Shown piece by piece: positions 1 through 11,440 of a DNA stretch of 64,000 nt. How positions within the stretch are numbered: position 1 is the first letter of the stretch; each line of letters opens with the position of its first letter. The DNA is from Meconema thalassinum (lineage: Eukaryota; Arthropoda; Insecta; Orthoptera; Tettigoniidae). The notes below the pieces were generated by a model. The model was given only the letters and a program-made list of their open reading frames with translations. It was not told where the DNA came from and did not search any database. The stretch spans positions 285,629,065 to 285,693,064 of the forward strand of contig OX336395.1 in the NCBI GenBank assembly GCA_946902985.2. Direction: 5' to 3'. The position numbers and the translations under genes were made by a program.

Positions 1-852
1 CAGAATATATCCTGCAAGGTGCACAGTATCAATAACAGTAAATCCTACTTGATCAAATGAGTTAGAGAATAAAGTCGAGTAAATTCTAATGCAAGTCACT
101 GGACTGAGTGGATAAAATGAGCAATTTATGGGTATTATTAACGCCAGTTCGTATCTATACAGAAGTGAAATGGAGCAACTCTCGAATGCGTCCATCATAT
201 GTTCAGTTCCTTTGTTCCCAAACACTCACAAACCTGAACAATGTTTGGGCGAGGCGGAGATATCTGATTGTTAGTACCGGTACATAACACACCTATCAGC
301 GCGACTGAAATAGGTTCCGTACAAGTCAACTGATCGTAGCACACTGCTCTTTGAGAATCAGGACTAGCCGAGTACAGGCCTCCAGATACCACAGTTCAAA
401 TGAAAACTCTCATTTCTCTTTGAGAGGAAGTGAGAGAAAGATGTACGGTATTTATCTACACACACTTACAAAACTAACATGGGAACAATTTGCATAATAT
501 CATTATAAAGGTGTTCTTAGCTACATACCTCTGTCATGGAATCAAAGATACCTCTATATTGTAGAAGGTTAAATATTGTAAACTGCGCGTCACTGATGAT
601 CAGCGCTGGGCACTGATCATACAATATCCTTCCTCCTTAACACTTATTACCTTATCTTAGTGCTGTCCCATATGTCCACAACATTTAAAATGCTCCTATT
701 TGGATCTCCATCTAACAAGAAAAGAGTTCTCAGAATGATCATTCACACCAAAAGTACGGTACCGGTATTCTATATGAAATGCACTACCCCGAACATCCTC
801 CTACAGTTACAAGCCGCCAGGTTCAAAACAAAATAATTGATAGATAGATTTT
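1..852. other. No recognisable gene or element
   Basis: Reading both strands I find no coding region with a family signature, no terminal repeats and no RNA gene. Short open frames on the minus strand (195-392) have no recognisable motif. The stretch is ordinary mixed-composition DNA to the left of a HINE-like element. Confidence 0.5.
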
Positions 853-2250
853 TAGCCTACTTTTCACATTTTGCAAAAATGAAGAAAAAGTAGACTTATG
901 AGATCGATCCGGGGAATGTGTGTGTGTCTGTCTGTCTGTCTGGCTGTGTGTGTGTCCCCCCCTATTAACTCCTAAACGGCTGCAGCAATCGAAACCAAAT
1001 TTAGTATGAGTAAAGATGTATACCAGAATATCTCACGTCTATATTTGAAAATGATGTCAGTGCTACCAACTGCTGAAAAAACGCACTAGAAATTTGAGCT
1101 CCAAGTTGGATATCTTGGAAGATATGCATGGGAGCTATTCCAAAATTGTCACACATGTAGATAATACTATTTCACTTTAATTTCCAGGAGGCCATACATG
1201 ACAGTGTTGTCAAAATAATTTTAAGCCTTCTGATAGGTCCAATTTTTAAATGCATATAACTTCTACACTATCAATTGGATTTCAACCAAATGTTGTATGT
1301 AATATGTGCACATAATCAGATATGACTGAGCGTATTCTTAAGAGCCACCAGGGCTGCCAACTGTTAATAATTTCTCCCTCTATTTTTTTTATCCAAATAC
1401 CAATATATCAGAAAGTATGCAAGCCGACAGCTTTTAAACTATGCACACGTATAGTACCTGACATTTTAGATTAATTTGGAATAACTCATATACGTCAGTA
1501 CTACCAACATGATTATAAGCTTGCTGATAGTACCAATTTTTAAATACATGTAACTTCTATACTATCAGTTGGATTTCAACCAAATTTCGTATGTTCTATG
1601 TATAACTTAACAGATATGACTATAAGTATTGTTAAGAGCAATCAGGGCTGCCAACTGTTAATAAATGCTGTCTATATTTTTTACCCTAATATCAATATAT
1701 CAGAAAGTATGCAAGCCAACAGCTCTATACTTTGCACACGTATATCACCTGATATTCTAGATTAATTTGGAGTAATTAATAAAAGACAGTGCTGCCAACA
1801 TGATTCTATGCCTGCTGTTAGGTCCAATTTTAAAATACATGTAATTCCTATACTAACAAATGGATTTCATCCAAAATTGGCACAACAAGATATAATAATA
1901 TTTCAGATTATTTCTAACCAGCACACGCATGACATTGTTGCCAACATGCTTTTACGCGTGCTGATAGATTCAATGTCTAAATGCATGTAACGTCCATTGG
2001 ACTTCAAACAAATGTTGTATTCTGTACCTTAAGAGATGGAACTAAGAATATATTCAGTCACCAGGGCTGCCAACTGTAGTACTCTATTAGGCTACATTAT
2101 ACCAGGTATATTCCGAACTAATTAGACATTTCGATATTACCAACTTAATTTCGTCATTATTCTAGATAGGTTCGTATACTGTAGATTACGCATTGGCATG
2201 ACACTTAATTTTAAGAAAAGTAGGCTCTTTAGTTCGTCACGGAACTTCTT
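853..2250 (+). mobile_element. HINE-like (Helentron-associated) element 1
   Basis: Non-autonomous element without coding capacity. It opens with AGCCTACTTTTC (854-865), which can pair with GAAAAGTAGGCT at 2215-2226. After that subterminal inverted repeat comes a short stem-loop, AGTTCGTCACGGAACT (2231-2246). An inverted repeat at the 5' end, its partner set back from the 3' end, and a 3' hairpin beyond it are the architecture known for Helentrons/Helitron2 and their derivatives (HINEs). A TGTG/TCTG microsatellite lies just inside the 5' end (918-955), also usual for HINEs. The interior holds diverged tandem copies of about 290-296 bp (clear joints near 1200, 1496 and 1787), each with a motif of the form GGATTTCAACCAAAT. 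Flanks are T-rich, fitting T-T insertion. Helitron assignment is inference from structure; four relatives occur in this window. Confidence 0.65.
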
Positions 2251-2537
2251 GTTATTAATTCCATTTGATCAAATACATGCATTCTATACATGTTTGATAT
2301 AGGACACGTCCGAATTTACATCTATAAAATAAAAGAACTAACAGGTATATATTACTAATATTATAACAATTTAACTTATTATAATAGCAAATCTTAATAG
2401 ATACAATCTTATTGCACAACTATTTACACCTCACTCTTATCATAATATGAAAACTTAATTCTATAAATACAACAACATACAGCTAGTTATTACAATTAAA
2501 TTAAAAAAGTAAAATATAATTATAGATTTCAGCGCTC

Positions 2538-4080
2538 CTATACGCTAAGATATTCAACTACTGAGTAAAAACAATGACACTGCAGATAAGCTTTCAACAT
2601 TCTATCAAAGGTTTTTATTTTTGGGGCCAGTTTTATATACTGGGGTAGTTTATTGTATAATTTAACTCCAGTGTGAAAAGTTCCTTTTTGATATATGCTT
2701 GTGTGTGTGTGTGAAATATGAATGTTTTGATTTTGTCTTGTGTTATGCCTATGAACATCATTGTTTGTTTTAAGAAAAACATCTTTATTCATTAAATTCT
2801 TTTTAAAAAACATAATACTTCCAAAGATATATATGCAGGGTAGTGGGAGAATGTTTAAATCTTTAAACAGAGGTCTACATGATTCACTAGAGTTTACATT
2901 TTCCATAATTCTAATCGCCCTCTTTTGTATCCTAAACGTGCTTAGTACATCTGGCGACATACCCCAAAATATGATCCCATATCTTAAGTATGAATGGAAA
3001 TAAGCAAAATAAGTATTTCTTAATGTGTGCATGCTAGTGCAGGATTTCAAAATACGTAACGCAAAGCACATCGAGTTCAGTTTAGTATTCAGATATTGTA
3101 TATGTTTATTCCATTTCAAGTCTTGTTGTATCCATAGTCCTAAAAATTTTGTTTCTGATTTATTTTCTATTTAATGACAATTTAATGTTATATTGGGTTT
3201 CGCAGGATTCCTATTCTGTATAGTGTGTAAATTTAGACACACTGTTTTTTTATAGTTTATTATGAGGCGATTATCTTGTGACCATTTGGTTAACTCTCCT
3301 GTACCGGAGTCAGCAGACTGCTGTATGACCTGTTTAGTTTCACCTTTTATTACGAGTGTTGTATCGTCCGCAAACAAAATTTCCTTATGTGAATGCACGT
3401 TCTGTGTTATATCATTGATATATAGAAGAAAGAGTAGTGGGCCCAAAACCGATCCCTGGGGTACTCCAAATTCAATAATTCCCTCATTGGACAATGTTTC
3501 ATTAAGTAATTTGGTTCCATCATCCTTGTGTCTCAAGCTTACTATTTGTTTACGCCTTGTTAAGTAAGACTCTATCCATTTATTAGCTAGACCTCTAATA
3601 CCATATTGATTTAGTTTGGTAAGGAGGATTTTATGGTCAACAACATCAAATGCTTTCGATAAATCCAAGAATAGGCCAGTTACATGTTCCTTATTGTCAA
3701 TTAATTTCAGTATACAATTACTACATTCGTAAATTGCTGTCTGTGTAGATTTTTCCGTTCTGAATCCATGTTGTGAGTTTGATAATATTTTATTTTTTTC
3801 TATGAAACTTATCAGTCTCTTATACATAATTCTTTCCACAATTTTTGCAATACCAGTTGGTAAGGTAATAGGACGATAGTTATCTAATTAATCTTTTGAA
3901 CCGTTTTTGTGCACTGGAATTACTTTTGATAACTTCAAAATATCCGGGTAAGTTCCTGAGAGAATTGAAATGTTTATTAAGTGCGTAAGTGGATTTATTA
4001 TATTTTCTGCACATTTCTTTAAAATTGCATCAGGGATGCCATCAATGCCAGCACAGAATTTATTTTTAGCTCTTTTATAA
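2538..4080 (-). pseudogene. LINE-A reverse transcriptase and C-terminal region (broken)
   Basis: Reverse transcriptase of LINE-A, which would copy the element RNA at a nicked target. Visible in order on the minus strand: a linker with NYRPITLPTGIAKIVERI, finger motif QHGFRTEKST, motif A FLDLSKAFDVVDH, motif B GVPQGSVLGPLLFLLYIND, motif C LFADDTTLV with both catalytic aspartates, then a thumb/C-terminal part (2538-3119) with HSYLRYGIIFWG. The piece at 3171-3839 is a clean open frame. A stop codon interrupts just before the NYRP motif (about 3890), the frame changes near 4075, and the RT and C-terminal segments are separated near 3120-3170. The length and motif set fit CR1/Jockey-group RTs. No RNase H domain is seen. 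Not functional as it stands. Confidence 0.88.
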
Positions 4081-5326
4081 CTATTCTTACCTCTTCACTT
4101 GTGACATGATTTATAAATAAAGAATCACTGCATATATTTATTTTATTATTAGAATTTAATGTATTTACCTGTGATTTATATAAGAAGTTTTGTGGAATTT
4201 CCAGAAAATAGTCATTAAAAATGTTTGCTGTTTCCTCTGGATTATTAATCACTTTATTATTTCTGGTCAGTGTAATGTTCCTTTGTATTTTAGCAGATTT
4301 TCCAGTTTCTTTATTTATCACGGACCACATAGCCCTGTTTTTATTAGATGATTGGGAAATAAAATTATCATTATGCATTTTCTTTGCTAGTCTTATTACC
4401 TTATTTAGTATTCTAGTGTATTTTTTGTAGTATAAATTGAATTCAGGTGTTGTGTGGTATTGTGTATATAATTTGTATAGAAATTTCTTTCTTCGACATG
4501 TATTTATAATCCCTGTTGTTATCCAATTGCTAGTTTTGTTATTTTGAACAATTCTTCGTTTAAAAGGGAATGCTATTACAAAATAGTGTTTTAGGGTACT
4601 GTTAAATGCATTAAATTTATCATTTACATTTTCTGGTTCATATATTTCTGACCATGTTTCCTTATCTAATAAGTCATTGAAATTTGTAACATTTGATTCA
4701 GTGAATGACCCGCACTTTGATTTTACTCCATTATCATTATTATAGTTTGTTTCGGTTACTTCAAAACTCAGTCCATGGTGGTCACTAAAACCCGTACAAT
4801 AGACTTCTATTGAATGGTGATATTTATCTGTATTTATAAAAATTTGATCAGGAGTGGTTTTACTAAATTTTGTTATTCTTGTTGGGGTATTTACTGTAGG
4901 TTTCAGTCCATAGGAAATTAGTAATTGTGTTAATAATTCACAATTTCTGTAAAATTTTAAGAAATCCACATTTACATCCCCACGAATTATTATATCGAAA
5001 TTTACTATGCTCATGTTATTGAGTAAAAATTGTAATTTATCTATAAATAAAGGAAACTTTCCTGACGGAGAACGGTATACGCATACAATTATTAACTTAA
5101 CTGCTGTATTTTTACGGCAGAGAATTCAAAATCCGCTTCCATAATTAGATAATCATAAGCTGTTATCTGTTCATGATCTAAATTATTTCTTAAGAAGATG
5201 CAAGTACCACCATGGCTAATATTAGATCTAGAGTATTTACTAGCTTGTATAAACACTGGGAATTGAATTAATTCGAGTTGTTCCTCTTTCAGACAATGTT
5301 CTGAAATACATAGTGCTGAGATGTCT
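4080..5326 (-). pseudogene. LINE-A AP-like endonuclease (main part)
   Basis: Apurinic-endonuclease-like domain of LINE-A that nicks target DNA for reverse transcription. Reading the minus strand, the domain starts at KIYRQNVQSLYNK in the piece beyond piggyBac (about 7890-7801). It continues here with LCISEHCLKEEQ (catalytic Glu), VCVYRSPSGKF, IIRGDVNVDF (catalytic Asp and Asn) and GFSDHHGL (catalytic Asp/His pair). All expected active-site blocks are therefore visible across the two pieces. The reading continues into the EN-RT linker until a frame change near 4075. A short frame break also lies between about 5014 and 5092. Family membership is clear; activity is not expected because the copy is disrupted. 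Confidence 0.82.
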
Positions 5327-5330
5327 TTAA

Positions 5331-7796
5331 CCCTCGCACTGCACACTGGGGTCCCACAGACCCAGCAGAAATTTTAACTGCGAAAGTTGTCGTTATTTGT
5401 GACTGAATTATAATCTTTCTCATTTCTAAACTCTGTTGGCACCCCTGTGCCACTCTAGCCTAGGTATGCCAAGGTCACTGAACATTAGCGTGGGAGTGAA
5501 AGGTGTTGGAAGTTGCGTGTGGGTAAGCTAGACCCCAGTGTGCAGTCCGTGTTTCAATATTTTACTTCTCGTGATTTAAGTAACTGTTAGTTATTCTCTA
5601 TAGACCTTTTGCAGTACTTTTCTATTGTGTTCGTCTTGTGCTAAGGATATATGCTAAATAGTGCTAACCCAGTATGGCTTCAACATCTCAAATTTTAACG
5701 ACAGAAAAGGAAATATGTGATGCTCTAAACAGTGTGCTATAAGATGAAAATACAGACAGAGTGTATTTTGATGAAGATGAAGGAGAGGAGGAAGAAGAGG
5801 ACAATGTTGAGACTCATGAAGAATGTGACAGTGAACAAAGTGCTGAGGAGGAGGAGGGGGAAGCGGAAGAGGAGGATAGTCACGATGCTGTAAGGCGGAA
5901 CATTCGAACTCTAAAAGGGAAGAATGGTTACGTTTGGAGTACCGTTCCTCGCAAACGAACTGGGAGAACCTCTGCTCGAGACCTGATCAAACGCTTCCCT
6001 GGACCTATAGGACCGTCTAAAACAGCTTACACTCCATTGGAATCTTGGTCTCTTCTCATAAATACCAAGATTATTGACACTGTCGTTCAATATACTAATG
6101 AGGAGATTGGGCGAAGGCGTTCTGAATGTCGACAGCCACTTAGATACCACACCAATACTAGTTCTGATGAAATTAGGGCCTGCATTGGACTGCTATATCT
6201 TGGCGGTGTTCAAAAGTCCGTCCACTTATACCCAGAAGAGTTATTGTCAGACAAGTTCGGACACTTTCTGTTTAGAGCGACTATGCCCATGCGCCGTTTT
6301 CAGTTTTTGCTATCGTGTCTTCGGTTTGATGACAAAAGAACTCGCATCGAAAGACGAGACTCAGATAGGTTTGCACCCATCAGAGACATCTGGGAGATTT
6401 TTATTAGTAACTCCAAGGCATTGTACACCCCCTTTGGATACTGTACCATAGATGAGCAGCTGCTCACCTTCAGAGGAAAGTGCCCATTCCGTGTTTATAT
6501 TGCATCAAACCTGGGAAATACGTTATAAAAATAATCATGATGAATGATTCAAAAACTTTTTATATGGTCAATGCAATTCCATATGTAGGGAAAGTACAAA
6601 TAGAAAGAAAGGAAAGTGTTCCATCTTACTATGTGAGGAAACTATCTGAAACAATTCACGAAACAGGAAGGAATATAACTGTGGATAATTGGTTTTCATC
6701 CATACCATTGTTTGACACAATGGCTCGGGATTTCAAATTGACGACGCTGGGTATCTTGAGAAGAAACAAGCCTGAGATACCACCTAGGTTCCTGGAAGGG
6801 AAAACTGTAGGAGAATCCTTGTTTGTGTACGAACACAACAAAACTCTAGTGTCCTTTACAACAAAAAGGAAGAAGGTAGCTCTCGTCTTGTCAATAATGC
6901 ACGATTCGGACACCCTTGACGACATCACGGAAAACCCGAAATGATTATAGACTACAACAATACCAAAGGAGGTACAGATACATTCGATCAACTATGTGGA
7001 AATTACAGTACGGCCCGAGCAACACGAAGATGGCCTCTGAGAGTATTATTTGGGATGCTTGATCAGTCATGTGTAAATGGTATGGTACTCTTCTTCCTCG
7101 CTAACCCACTCTTGAAAAAGCCTCGGCGAAACTTCTTCCACGAGCTAGCATGGGGTCTCATTGAACCGCACCTCCAAACGAGAGTGGAAATTCCAACACT
7201 GAGAAGACCTTTGAAAGTCGCTCTCCAAGCCTTACTGGGGATCGAACTGAGACCACAACCACAGGAAGGACTTTTGAGGAGACAGAGATGTTCAATTTGC
7301 CCAAGAAGTAAGGACAGAAAAACAAAATTGACCTGCCGTTCCTGCAATAGACCAATGTGTGATGAACACCGTGCCCTGACCTGCGAGGAGTGTGTGTGAA
7401 AAAGTGACAACTTCAGAGTGCTGTGTAAGATGAAATATTGCGATTTTCGTGTCCATATTTGTTCTTGACTTCAATCGAAGCTAATTATACTATATTTTAT
7501 ATCTTAACAAGTACACCACGTATTACATGTATATTTGCTAAAACAAATACTTTTCTTGTGTGTTTTCATCAGAAAAAATGTTACTATATTAGTTTTCATG
7601 TGTTAATAAAACTTTATTGAATTCACACTCTTCTTTTGGATATCATTCCTAAATTAGAATCTTTAAACAGATAATTAGTGGGTAAAAGCAGAAAATCATA
7701 TCAAATATACATACATATTTTAATGTTTTTGAATTGGGTCCAGCAGACCCCAGTGTGCAGTCCGCGTCACAATATTATATGTGTGCACTGGGAGTG
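5331..7796 (+). mobile_element. piggyBac-like DNA transposon
   Basis: Complete cut-and-paste transposon of about 2.47 kb bounded by TTAA on both sides (5327-5330 and 7797-7800), the canonical piggyBac target. The left end starts CCCTCGCACTGCACAC; the right end, read inward on the other strand, starts CACTCCCAGTGCACAC, giving imperfect terminal inverted repeats. A shared subterminal motif GACCCCAGTGTGCAGTCC occurs at about 5532 and again at about 7747. The element sits inside LINE-A, and removing it with one TTAA rejoins the LINE endonuclease codons in frame (KNEL followed by KDISALCISEH), which independently proves the boundaries. Its only gene is a transposase remnant on the plus strand. Confidence 0.95.
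5674..7399 (+). pseudogene. piggyBac transposase (one stop, two frameshifts)
   Basis: DDD-type transposase of the piggyBac family. The likely start is the ATG at 5674 (MASTSQIL), in frame with the long acidic N-terminus. An in-frame TAA at about 5740 interrupts after NSVL. The acidic Glu-rich region (about 5761-5880) is followed by the catalytic core: first Asp in TIDEQLLTFRGK, second in TVDNWFSS, third in NNTKGGTDTFDQL. The C-terminus (about 7288-7399) is a cysteine-rich zinc-binding domain with pairs CSIC, CRSC and CEEC, used by piggyBac transposases to bind their ends. Frame changes at about 6505-6512 (just before KPGKYVIKI) and about 6930 (just before MIIDYN) break the gene into three open pieces. 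Catalytic residues and the zinc domain are all preserved, so decay looks fairly recent. Inactive without correction. Confidence 0.94.
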
Positions 7797-7800
7797 TTAA

Positions 7801-8536
7801 GTTCATTTTTAAGCATTAGATTTATGTAATCAATTTTATTATAAAGAGACTGGACATTCTGGCGGTAAATTTTAAATTTGTTACTTTTGCAAGCTTGTGT
7901 TGGTGATTTATTTACATTATTATTATCATAATTGTTATTATTATTATTGTTGCTAGACAAATCCGAAATACCATTGTTACACTCCGTTAAATTTGACTTC
8001 AAAAGATCTGAATGCCAAACCTCACGTTTGGCTTCTTCTACCAGTTTCCCTGCTTCCACTCTAATGATATTACTGTTGAATTATTCTTACCATTTGAATT
8101 TACAATTTTGCAGATTTCATCACTAAGATACTCTTTTCCTAATCTATTTAAGTGTGGAATTTCCTGTCTAATTTACTTACATCTACAATTTGGACATTTG
8201 GAAAACTCTTACAAATTTTATGAATTTTTCCATTTGTAGCCTCTATTTCTACATTTACACATGATTTGGGAATTAAATCGTATCTCTGCGGAATGTTTAC
8301 AATAATGACATTTGTTTTTTGCATGGATGGCAATGTACCCTTTAAATCTTTGATTACCTTTTTACTCTCATTTCTATAGACGTCGTTTGCTCCAGCGATG
8401 ATCACTGCGTAGTCCTTTGCAGTAAGGGACGCACACTCTCCTATCATACCGGTCGTGACCTCTGCAATTTGAGCTCCTGGCTTCACTGTCGAAGTGGCCT
8501 CCATTTCTCTGCTTCTCTCCAACGGATTCATTCAAC
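7801..8536 (-). pseudogene. LINE-A upstream region: SGNH-esterase-like domain and start of endonuclease
   Basis: Minus-strand coding upstream of the endonuclease. At 8148-8531 the translation holds VKPGAQIAEVT and YAVIIAGANDVYRNE, the latter resembling block III (GxND) of SGNH/GDSL hydrolases. After a frameshift near 8170 it continues with IPHLNRLGKEYLSDEI, resembling the catalytic-His block of these enzymes. Such esterase domains are known in ORF1 proteins of CR1-type LINEs. The domain is followed by an Asn-run and then directly by the endonuclease start KIYRQNVQSLYNK without an obvious intervening initiation region, suggesting one continuous polyprotein or a very short ORF1-ORF2 spacing. 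The first block (GDSH) is absent, so the copy is 5'-truncated at about 8536. Confidence 0.62.
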
Positions 8537-8887
8537 AGAAGTGACTTTGAATTTCTCCTTGGACACCTAATATCCTTGTGTGAGGTATATAGTCACATTA
8601 TTTGTACATTGAACAAGATATTACAGTCCAAAATCTAAATCGAGAATTGTTGTTTGAGGTTACAGGTCGACAGGTTTGATGCTGCACTCCGTGCTTCCCA
8701 GTCCTGAGCTAATCGTTTCATTTCTACATAGCTATCACACCCTACATCCGAGGCAATCTGTTTAACATATTGTACCCTTGGTCTACCCCTACCGTTCATA
8801 TCCTTGACTCTGCCTTCCATAGCTAAGTTTCCTATTCCTGTGTGTCTTGGTACCGTATGTATCCTACCAACATATTTCTTCTCTTCT

Positions 8888-9611
8888 CAGGCGCGGATTC
8901 AAGGGGAGGGTCACGGGGGTTATGACACCCCCCCCCCCCAAACGGCAAACGGAGACCAATTTTTATTTTTTATTTTTTTGCAAACTCAATAAACGAAAAC
9001 ACAACTAAAACTTAACGAATTTGAACTGAAAAACAGTTCTTTTCATTTTATTCAATCCTGAAAATATCTTTATTGCAATTATTATGTTCTGTTACGACTG
9101 TACATATTTACAACTTCATACCTGTTATTTAAAAACGAATATTTATATAACAAAATCAACTCGTCTATTTTGTTTAGCAAACCTTGTGATTTCCGAATCG
9201 ATGTTTAGAGTGAAGTCACGATGAATGTGCAGCAATGCACGGATAGGAATTTGGGGCTCTTTTCGCACCAACAAATTTTGCCGACGTCCAAACTGCAAGC
9301 TTCGTTGGCAATTTCAGCTGTGACTTTCTCTCTTTGTCGGTACCAATTCGACTTGCCGAAACTGTAACGAACCTTGATACCTTTCTCGAAGCTCGCTGTA
9401 AAAGTCGCAAAACACGCCGTTGCAATTTGTACGAATATTTTTGGTGCGCTAAATGCAACCAATTTCTATCCATGTATCTTGCAAAAAAATTGGTCTGGTT
9501 TTGTACGATTGGTTATTTTGTGATTGCGTTTTTAGTGATACCATTTTTTTTAACAATTTCGATTCTCTGACCCCCCCCCCCTCCCAAAGCCAGACTCCAG
9601 ATCCGCGCCTG
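8888..9611. mobile_element. Small non-autonomous hAT-like element (hAT-1)
   Basis: About 724 bp bounded by inverted ends CAGGCGCGGATTC and, on the other strand from the right, CAGGCGCGGATCTGG. Ends of the form CAG..GCGGATC are typical of hAT elements. Immediately inside lie a G-rich stretch at the left and C runs at both ends (8928-8939, 9572-9584). Flanking octamers are similar but not identical (ctcttctc and ctcttcat). It interrupts LINE-B. Open frames at 9205-9570 overlap on both strands and show no transposase motif, so I do not call a gene. Confidence 0.65.
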
Positions 9612-10154
9612 CTCTTCATAAGCAATCGTCACAAACATCTCTCCTCTCCAAATCGTCTTAATACCTCTTCACCCTATCCAAGCCATCCGGTCTTCATCAT
9701 TCTCCTGTAACACCACATTTCGAACGCTTCAGTTCTCTTCTACTCAGCTGCTCCAACAGTCCAAGTTTCACTTCCATAGAGCGCCACGCTCCAGACAATG
9801 GCTTTCGAAAATGACTTCCTAGTACCTAAATATAGCCTATATTCGATGTCAATACATTTATTTCTGTAGAAATGCTTTCCTTGCCTAAACCAACCTACTT
9901 TTTATATTTCTTTTTTTCGTGCATCACCGGCCATTTTGCGTCCTAAGAAAGTTAACAGTAGACTCCTACATCCCTTAGCTCTTCACCTGCCAATTTGACG
10001 TCCATAGGGGTTTAATATTTATTTCGGCTGGATTCCAATATTTTTGTTATAGCCTACATTTATAAATTTTCATCGTGAATTCTTTTCTCAAGACAGATTC
10101 CATATCATTTAAAAATTCATTCAAATCCTCTGATGTGTCGGTTAAGATTATGAT

Positions 10155-10265
10155 GTCCTCAGTAAATCTCATTGGTGAAATTATTAAGAATATAGTTCAG
10201 TAGGCCCTATATCTTATGTACCCTACACAGGAGTCAAGCACACGATACACTCTGATAAACTGCTG
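10155..10265. repeat. Left copy of the ~115-bp direct repeat flanking the copia element
   Basis: This 111-bp segment ends two bases before the left copia LTR. A copy (33902-34019, 118 bp) begins at the base after the right LTR. The two start GTCCTCAGTAAATCTC and GTCATCAGTAAATCTC and both end GATAAACTGCTG. By eye they differ by roughly 10-12 percent. The sequence belongs to LINE-B. Confidence 0.8.
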
Positions 10266-10267
10266 TA

Positions 10268-10446
10268 TGTTAAAGTTTGATGTTTGTATAATTCAGGTGA
10301 TATGGGACAATCAGCTGGGACGCCGTATTGCAATGAGTAATGAAATTTTTGATGAACAAATTACATTATTCAGTAATGCCAACATGTGAAATCAGTATCA
10401 AAATAAAAATCTTGTTGTTACCAACATAATGACCGTATTTCTTAAC
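10268..10446 (-). repeat. Copia LTR (3' LTR in element sense)
   Basis: 179 bp, starting TGTTAAAGTTTGATG and ending CTTAAC on the plus strand, preceded on the element strand by a purine-rich tract (GGGAGGGGGA). It pairs with the LTR at 33727-33901 through long identical stretches such as GGTGATATGGGACAATCAGC. Confidence 0.85.
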
Positions 10447-11440
10447 TCCCCCTCCCATAAGAACAAAATCTTCATCATAATTCAAACTATGAGAAGTTGT
10501 ACAAACAATATTTTACTTAAACTACAATTTGACTATATATTGGATACCGAAACTTACTCCTTGATATTTCAACAATAAAACATGAAATTTCTCAATTTCA
10601 AAATAGTCTTAATTCTTATTGATATATTTAAAATCAAATTCTTTCTTTGGACCTATTCTACTCCACTCCTCAACAGAACTAAGTTACGTTGAATTTTTCA
10701 AATTTAGCAGACAATAGAAGCTTCGTGAAAATGTCAGCTACCTGGCCATGGGTCGGACAGAATTGATGAGAAAACAAATCATTATTATAGTTCTCATGCA
10801 GATAGTGATACCTCACTCTCCTCTCATTTGTCCTGATTTCACCAACTTTAAGGTACCGTACTTTGATTGTCTATGTTAAGAACAATGGGAACAGACTTTC
10901 CAGTTAGTTCTTGTATCAAGTATTTCAGATACTCTAACTCCTTGCAGCAATGAAAGCTATTCAGCTGCTGTGGATGACAGTGCCACAATTTTATGCTTGC
11001 CTGACCACCATGCCACTGGTCCATCTGCCAGCATTATGACATAGCCTGTAGTACTCTTCCTTTTCTTATGATCACCAGCAAAATCTGAATCACTGTATGC
11101 AATTATTTTCAGATCATCTTTCATTCTAGATGCATAGTGAAGGCTATTCCCATTTTTGTGCTTCCATTCAGATATCGAAGTGTTCGTTTAACATTCTGTT
11201 GGTTTCTCCATGGAACTGCTTTCATAATTCAACTATAAGCCAGGTCTGGTCTGGTTTTACAAAACAAATGTAAAAAACTCCCAACAGCAAGTCTATAGGG
11301 GTATTCTGTCTTCACGCTGTCCTCTGTTGCACCTGTTTCTTCATTTTGGATTATTGGAGTTTTAACTTCTGTGCATTCTTGCATGTTGTAACGTTGAAGC
11401 ACAATATGAGCATATTTCTCCTGACAAATGAAGATACAGA
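10447..11440 (-). pseudogene. Copia RT C-terminus and RNase H (decayed)
   Basis: On the minus strand, from 11440 downward: FICQEKYAHIVLQRYNMQE, KTPI, YPYRLAVGSFLHLFCKTRPDLAYS, then NQQNVKRTLRYLNG, further on GPVAWWSGKHK-like sequence, and ELEYLKYLIQELTGKSVPI. This is the standard copia order from the end of RT through the connection to RNase H. Several stops and frame changes interrupt it below about 11229. The upstream continuation lies 13 kb away at 24525-24663 because a block of other elements separates them. Confidence 0.85.

Larger units (their letters stand above)
2251..8536 (-). mobile_element. CR1-like LINE with esterase-like domain (LINE-A), split by piggyBac
   Basis: A 5'-truncated non-LTR retrotransposon read on the minus strand, from about 8536 down to an A/T-rich 3' tail near 2251-2537. 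Domain order along the element: SGNH-hydrolase-like region (8531-8100), low-complexity Asn-rich linker, AP-like endonuclease (7890-7801 continuing at 5326-4080), reverse transcriptase (4080-3171) and C-terminal region (3119-2538). The piggyBac element at 5331-7796 interrupts the endonuclease; deleting it together with one TTAA restores a continuous frame across the joint. The remaining copy is dead: there is a frameshift near 8170, one near 4075, a stop near 3890 and another break near 3150. The CR1 clade is suggested by the esterase domain and the RT motifs; the exact clade needs a tree. Confidence 0.78.
8638..10265 (-). mobile_element. LINE-B fragment (RT and C-terminus), split by hAT-1
   Basis: Minus-strand remains of a second LINE. 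Near 10150-10060 the translation reads RFTEDIIILTDTSEDLNEFL, matching the motif C/D area of LINE reverse transcriptases (usual core FADD, here degraded to FTED). Nearer the 3' end, after the hAT insertion, it reads KYVGRIHTVPRHTG, then GRVKDMNGRGRPRVQYVKQI and SYVEMKRLAQDWEARSAA, a C-terminal pattern common in insect LINEs. Reading frame is interrupted many times. The same 3' end recurs at about 60840-60990. The stretch 10155-10265 is repeated beyond the right copia LTR (33902-34019), so copia entered this LINE. Confidence 0.65.

Noticed and set aside
9205..9570. Overlapping open frames in hAT-1 as a transposase
   Set aside because: No hAT or BED motifs, frames present on both strands, element too small for an autonomous hAT.
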